From the NCBI GenBank assembly GCA_013329855.1, contig DUJI01000134.1:1-7506 (forward strand): 7,506 bases of DNA, in the 5' to 3' direction. Position 1 is the first letter of the stretch; every line of letters starts with the position of its first letter. The notes beneath the pieces were generated by a model. That model was given only the letters and a program-made list of their open reading frames with translations, did not search any database and was not told the origin of the DNA. The position numbers were made by a program, and so were the translations under genes. Of the stretch, positions 5,971-7,506 are shown in pieces. The stretch comes from Thermoplasmata archaeon. GTDB lineage: Archaea; Thermoplasmatota; Thermoplasmata; RBG-16-68-12.

Positions 5971-6402
5971 TCAGCGGTGACGCATCCTCTCCCGGATGGC
6001 CGCGCGGTCTTGCTCGAACTCCGTCGAGAAGAACTCGTCCACGGCCTCCGCCACCCGGGCTGCCGGGATCGTCGGCGACGTGAACTCCCCGACGACCGTC
6101 ACCCCGGTCCGCGCCCCCTGGGGCGTGTAGAAGAGGAAGAACTTCGAACCTGCGAACGGGCCCTCGAGCACCTCGTATCCCAGGCCGACGGGCGCGAAGG
6201 ACGTCCAGCGCATGGTGAAGTGCGCCGACTCGCCTCGGAAGTCCTGCTCCCAGGAGTAACTGCCCGAGCTCGCGGAGATCTTCTCCCGGCGCACGCTCCG
6301 GTGGCGGTGCGCATCGGAATGCGGCTGACCCGAGCCGAAGAACTCCCAGACTACATCGAGCGGGGCGTCGTAGACGCTGCCCTCGTCCCGGACGAAGACC
6401 AT
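5971..6402 (-). CDS. SRPBCC-fold (START/polyketide-cyclase-like) protein
   Basis: A 143-aa single-domain protein. The N-terminus (VRDEGSVYDAPLDVVWEFF) is the characteristic first strand followed by the Ala-Pro and x-x-V-W helix of the SRPBCC fold, a helix-grip cavity that binds hydrophobic ligands. Central strands (SYSWEQDFRGE, HFTMRWTSFAPVGLGYEVLEG, SKFFLFYTP, TGVTVVGEFTSP) and the long C-terminal helix (ARVAEAVDEFFSTEFEQDR) complete it. No enzymatic residues can be assigned. ATG 6402 is chosen because a TATA-like CCTTATTC lies about 26 nt upstream on this strand, as for a leaderless gene; longer in-frame extensions run into the non-coding gap before the next gene. It follows the tandem AHSA1 gene on the same strand after a 92-nt gap that holds this promoter. 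Downstream, 5872-5970 shows no gene. Confidence 0.72.
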   Translation of the reverse strand: MVFVRDEGSVYDAPLDVVWEFFGSGQPHSDAHRHRSVRREKISASSGSYSWEQDFRGESAHFTMRWTSFAPVGLGYEVLEGPFAGSKFFLFYTPQGARTGVTVVGEFTSPTIPAARVAEAVDEFFSTEFEQDRAAIRERMRHR

Positions 6403-6423
6403 GCACGGACGAGACGCGCCGCG

Positions 6424-6433
6424 GGAATAAGGT
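6424..6433 (-). promoter_or_regulatory. TATA box of the SRPBCC gene
   Basis: On the minus strand the sequence reads ACCTTATTCC, the only AT-rich patch in the 92-nt gap between the two SRPBCC-fold genes. Its centre is about 26 nt before the ATG at 6402, placing transcription initiation at or next to the start codon. The arrangement repeats that of the amidohydrolase gene. Confidence 0.5.
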
Positions 6434-6494
6434 TCGCGCCCCGCGCCGCTGACGCGGCCACGGGGCACTCGGCCCGGTCGCCCGACCGGACCGA

Positions 6495-7506
6495 TCAGGC
6501 CCCCCGATCCAGGAGATCGTCCAACCGCTCGTAGCCCTCGCGCATGCCCCACTCCATCCCCGAGGCCAGCATGCCGTTGCGGTCTTCCTGACTCGGGAAC
6601 ACCGCGTGGACGGTCAGCTTCGTCCTGCCGCCAGGCTCGGGCTCGAACGTCATGGTCTCGGTGAGCACGTGCCCGGGGAGCCGCTCGTACTCGAAGGTCC
6701 ACGTGAGCCGCTTGGAAGGCACGACTTCCTGAAACACGCCGCGGAACGGATGCTCCGTGCTGTCGGGCGCCCGCTGGACGATCCGCCAGGCTCCGCCCTT
6801 CCGCGGCTCCCACCGGTCGACCGTGTTCACGTACTCCCGCGGCCCCCACCAGTCCGCCAGGGCCTTCGGGTCCACGTGGGCCCGGAACACGCGCTCGGGG
6901 GGCGCGTCGAAGACCCGCGAGATGAGGATCTCCTGCTCCGACGGAAGCGTCAGGGTCACCGGATGGTTCGGCTCACCGCGGGCTCCCACCTCCCCGACGA
7001 GCTTGGCCAGCTTGTCGAACTGGCTCATCTGGCCTTGCCGCGCGAGCTCGCCCCATTCCTCGCTGTGCATCTTCGAGGACGTGAAGACGACCTTCGTGCC
7101 CCCGCGCACCTTCACGAAGTCCACCTCCGCGGTGATTTCGTACGGCGCGACGCCGGGGACGAAGTCAATGGTGGTCCTCAGGGCGAGGCGCCGCGGCTTG
7201 TCGACCTCCGTGTAGACGTTCCGCGCGCGGCTCGTGAGCGGCATGCCGAGCGACTTCATCGCCTGCACCTGCTCCGGCGCCGTCGCGGTCATCTCGTAGT
7301 CGAACGCTCCACCGGATCGTAGGTCGATCGCGTGCACCTTCGTCGTGAAGCCCTCGGGCCCCCACCACGATTCGACGCCCTCCTTCGTCGTCCAGAGGGA
7401 CCACATCTTCTCGGGGGACGCCCTGAACGTCCGCTCGATCGTGAAGGCCTTCGCGCCCGCCGCACCCAGGAGACCCGCGAGCTTGTCGAAGCCTGCGTAC
7501 CAACCC
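6495..7506 (-). CDS. Tandem AHSA1-domain (SRPBCC) protein, N-terminus beyond the window
   Basis: The frame is open from its stop (TGA at 6497-6495) to the right edge, giving at least 337 residues. Counting from the edge there are three units. First is the tail of an AHSA1 domain (GWYAGFDKLAGLLG). Then comes a full domain starting FTIERTFRASPEKMWSLWT, with WWGPEGF, and ending MSQFDKLAKLVGE. Last is a second full domain starting ILISRVFDAPPERVFRAHV, with WWGPREY and TETMTFEPEPGG, and ending MREGYERLDDLLD. ERTF.A.PE..W, WWGP and the closing x-FDKLA-x-L helix are typical of the Activator of Hsp90 ATPase homologue 1-like family of ligand-binding SRPBCC proteins. The ATG at 7406 falls inside the first strand-helix unit (SPEKMWSL), so it is not a plausible start. 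Stand-alone AHSA1 proteins are about 150 aa, so this is a fusion of at least three. Ligand and role are unknown; no catalytic residues are evident. Confidence 0.85.
   Translation of the reverse strand, partial: GWYAGFDKLAGLLGAAGAKAFTIERTFRASPEKMWSLWTTKEGVESWWGPEGFTTKVHAIDLRSGGAFDYEMTATAPEQVQAMKSLGMPLTSRARNVYTEVDKPRRLALRTTIDFVPGVAPYEITAEVDFVKVRGGTKVVFTSSKMHSEEWGELARQGQMSQFDKLAKLVGEVGARGEPNHPVTLTLPSEQEILISRVFDAPPERVFRAHVDPKALADWWGPREYVNTVDRWEPRKGGAWRIVQRAPDSTEHPFRGVFQEVVPSKRLTWTFEYERLPGHVLTETMTFEPEPGGRTKLTVHAVFPSQEDRNGMLASGMEWGMREGYERLDDLLDRGA

Noticed and set aside
5353..6534. Single plus-strand protein of 393 residues
   Set aside because: Only about 75 residues (5635-5859) resemble a family. 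The part before is antisense to a minus-strand coding signal and the part after is antisense to the SRPBCC gene.

Overview
This is a GC-rich, gene-dense window that most likely comes from an archaeon, perhaps a Thermoplasmatota-type lineage. Three genes have an AT-rich TTA-containing box about 26-45 nt before the start in otherwise GC-rich DNA. In two of them (start codons at 4081 on + and 6402 on -) the spacing fits a TATA box driving a leaderless transcript. The gene inside the operon (asnB) instead has a Shine-Dalgarno sequence. The gene content (HdrC-type ferredoxin module, DUF5678 protein, glutamate-mutase-like protein) agrees with an archaeon, but the phylum is inference.

Left block (1-2342, + strand): the C-terminal half of a protein resembling the epsilon subunit of B12-dependent glutamate (methylaspartate) mutase, followed 13 nt later by a complete asparagine synthetase B. 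The first gene runs off the left edge and appears to carry a one-base frameshift in a C4 run at 29-32. Next comes an independently promoted YcaQ/AlkX-type DNA glycosylase (2432-3505, +).

Middle block (3506-5301): a small DUF5678 protein on the minus strand (3595-3852) is divergent from a metal-dependent amidohydrolase (4081-5301, +). The amidohydrolase start is best placed at 4081, not at the upstream ATG at 3982.

Right block (5302-7506): a short unrecognised minus-strand ORF (5377-5577) lies head-to-head with a plus-strand HdrC-like double 4Fe-4S module (from 5635). The module's family resemblance and coding character stop abruptly near 5860-5870. Two minus-strand SRPBCC-fold genes follow. 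One is a single-domain protein with its own leaderless promoter (5971-6402). The other is a tandem AHSA1 protein (6495 to beyond the right edge) with two full domains and the tail of a third.

I see no RNA gene, CRISPR array, insertion sequence or clear mobile element. The parts most worth a second look are the glutamate-mutase-like/AsnB pair, the frameshift, the broken HdrC module and the repeated AHSA1 protein.
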